Under the pieces are notes generated by a model, which ran no database searches, was not told the origin of the DNA, and saw only the letters and a list, made by a program, of their open reading frames with translations. The position numbers and the translations under genes are program-made. From Actinacidiphila cocklensis (GTDB lineage Bacteria > Actinomycetota > Actinomycetes > Streptomycetales > Streptomycetaceae), in assembly GCF_907177275.1 (NCBI RefSeq), contig NZ_CAJSLV010000060.1, positions 51,573 through 115,572 on the forward strand: a DNA stretch of 64,000 bases, written 5' to 3'. Below, piece after piece: positions 63,495-64,000 of the stretch; the stretch's first letter is position 1; every line of letters starts with the position of its first letter.

Positions 63495-63888
63495 CCTTGC
63501 CGATAACCTCATCCACCCTGGTCAGAACCGGTGTGCCGGGATCTCCGTCCCGTCGGATACGGAGGCTGCCGTAGTGCTCTGGCGGGGATGACGATCGCCT
63601 CGACATGATGATCACTCGTGCTGTTGAAACTCGCCTACCTCAGCGTGTCGAGCGTGTTCGCGATGCTGCGCCTGCTGCCGATGAGCGACCGGGACAAGGA
63701 CGTCGAGATCCTGGCACTACGCCATCAGATCGCCGTACTGGAACGGCAACTGGGCGGGCAGCGAATCCAGTTCGATCCGGGGGACCGGGTTTTTCTGGCG
63801 GCGTTGCTGCACCACCTCCCGAATCAGGCGCTGCGCCGCATGCGGCTGCTGGTGCGGCCGGACACGGTCCTGCGCTGGCACCGCGGAG
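63495..63888 (+). mobile_element. 5' part of an rve-type IS, cut by another element
   Basis: From GTG 63618 the frame reads MLLKLAYLSVSSVFAMLRLLPMSDRDKDVEILALRHQ, the transposase N-terminus and helix-turn-helix, up to LLVRPDTVLRWHR. Similarity stops there at about 63888, and unrelated sequence beginning GGAGGCTGTCAAGTTGTGTG follows to the window end, probably the end of a further IS. Bases 63495-63617 match the remnant at 22205-22345 and are taken as the left end. Confidence 0.65.
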
Positions 63889-64000
63889 GCTGTCAAGTTG
63901 TGTGTGTGCGTTGGGGTATGACCTCGTATGGTCGGGCTCCGGCAGGGGTTACTTTTGGTGATCTTGCTTGATGTGGGTCAGAGGGGCAGTCGGTCGGGGA

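Overview
The window is high-GC actinobacterial DNA, most likely from Streptomyces or a close relative. The grounds are the GC-rich codon use, frequent GTG starts, a Tat-exported beta-galactosidase, CBM2- and ricin-type secreted glycosidases, and an actinobacterial-type ESX (type VII) secretion locus. The density of decayed insertion sequences suggests an accessory region such as a chromosome arm, an island or a large plasmid. No replication or conjugation gene is visible, so this cannot be decided.

Bases 1-9,900 are a patchwork. They hold a secreted FG-GAP/VCBS repeat protein and a decayed relative of it, small hypothetical genes, an odd tRNA-like cloverleaf flanked by inverted repeats, an IS630 fragment, a CbrC-family gene, and the remains of a P450 / enoyl-CoA hydratase / TPR gene row. 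An IS insertion truncates the P450 and a 1-nt frameshift disrupts the hydratase. Bases 9,985-20,430 carry a GH2 beta-galactosidase with a ricin domain and a GH62 arabinofuranosidase with CBM2. Between them lie three frameshifted transposases. A LacI-type palindrome lies upstream of the GH62 gene.

Bases 20,430-27,350 are an IS graveyard: pieces of IS3-, IS5-, IS630- and rve-type elements, one intact IS256-family element and one intact rve-type transposase. Little ordinary coding capacity remains.

Bases 27,960-57,643 form one continuous minus-strand type VII secretion locus. In transcription order it holds eccC, eccD, eccB, a protein with a degenerate ADP-ribosyltransferase-like C-terminus, and a beta-helix/AAA+ EccA-like ATPase. 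After a gap with a hairpin and a palindrome come two WXG100 proteins, a proline-rich secretion-associated protein, a PPE-like low-complexity protein, a YbaB-like protein and a third WXG100-like protein. A giant 3,937-residue multidomain protein and a membrane-anchored ricin-type lectin end the locus. Several junctions overlap by 4 to 8 nt, which argues for coupled translation. eccE and the mycosin protease mycP are not visible. The giant protein has a WXG100/CpnT-like N-terminus, duplicated OmpA-like modules, a coiled coil, a degenerate OTU-like segment and a C-terminal segment resembling a GT-B glycosyltransferase. It is the best candidate for an undescribed effector system here.

Bases 57,650-64,000 return to accessory DNA: hydrolase and IS remnants, a GH27 alpha-galactosidase with ricin domain and strong terminator hairpin, a GH43-like remnant, an intact rve-type transposase, a broken DDE transposase, and the 5' part of another rve-type IS cut near the window end. 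The secreted glycosidases (GH2, GH27, GH62, GH43 remnant) together point to use of plant hemicellulose and galactosides.
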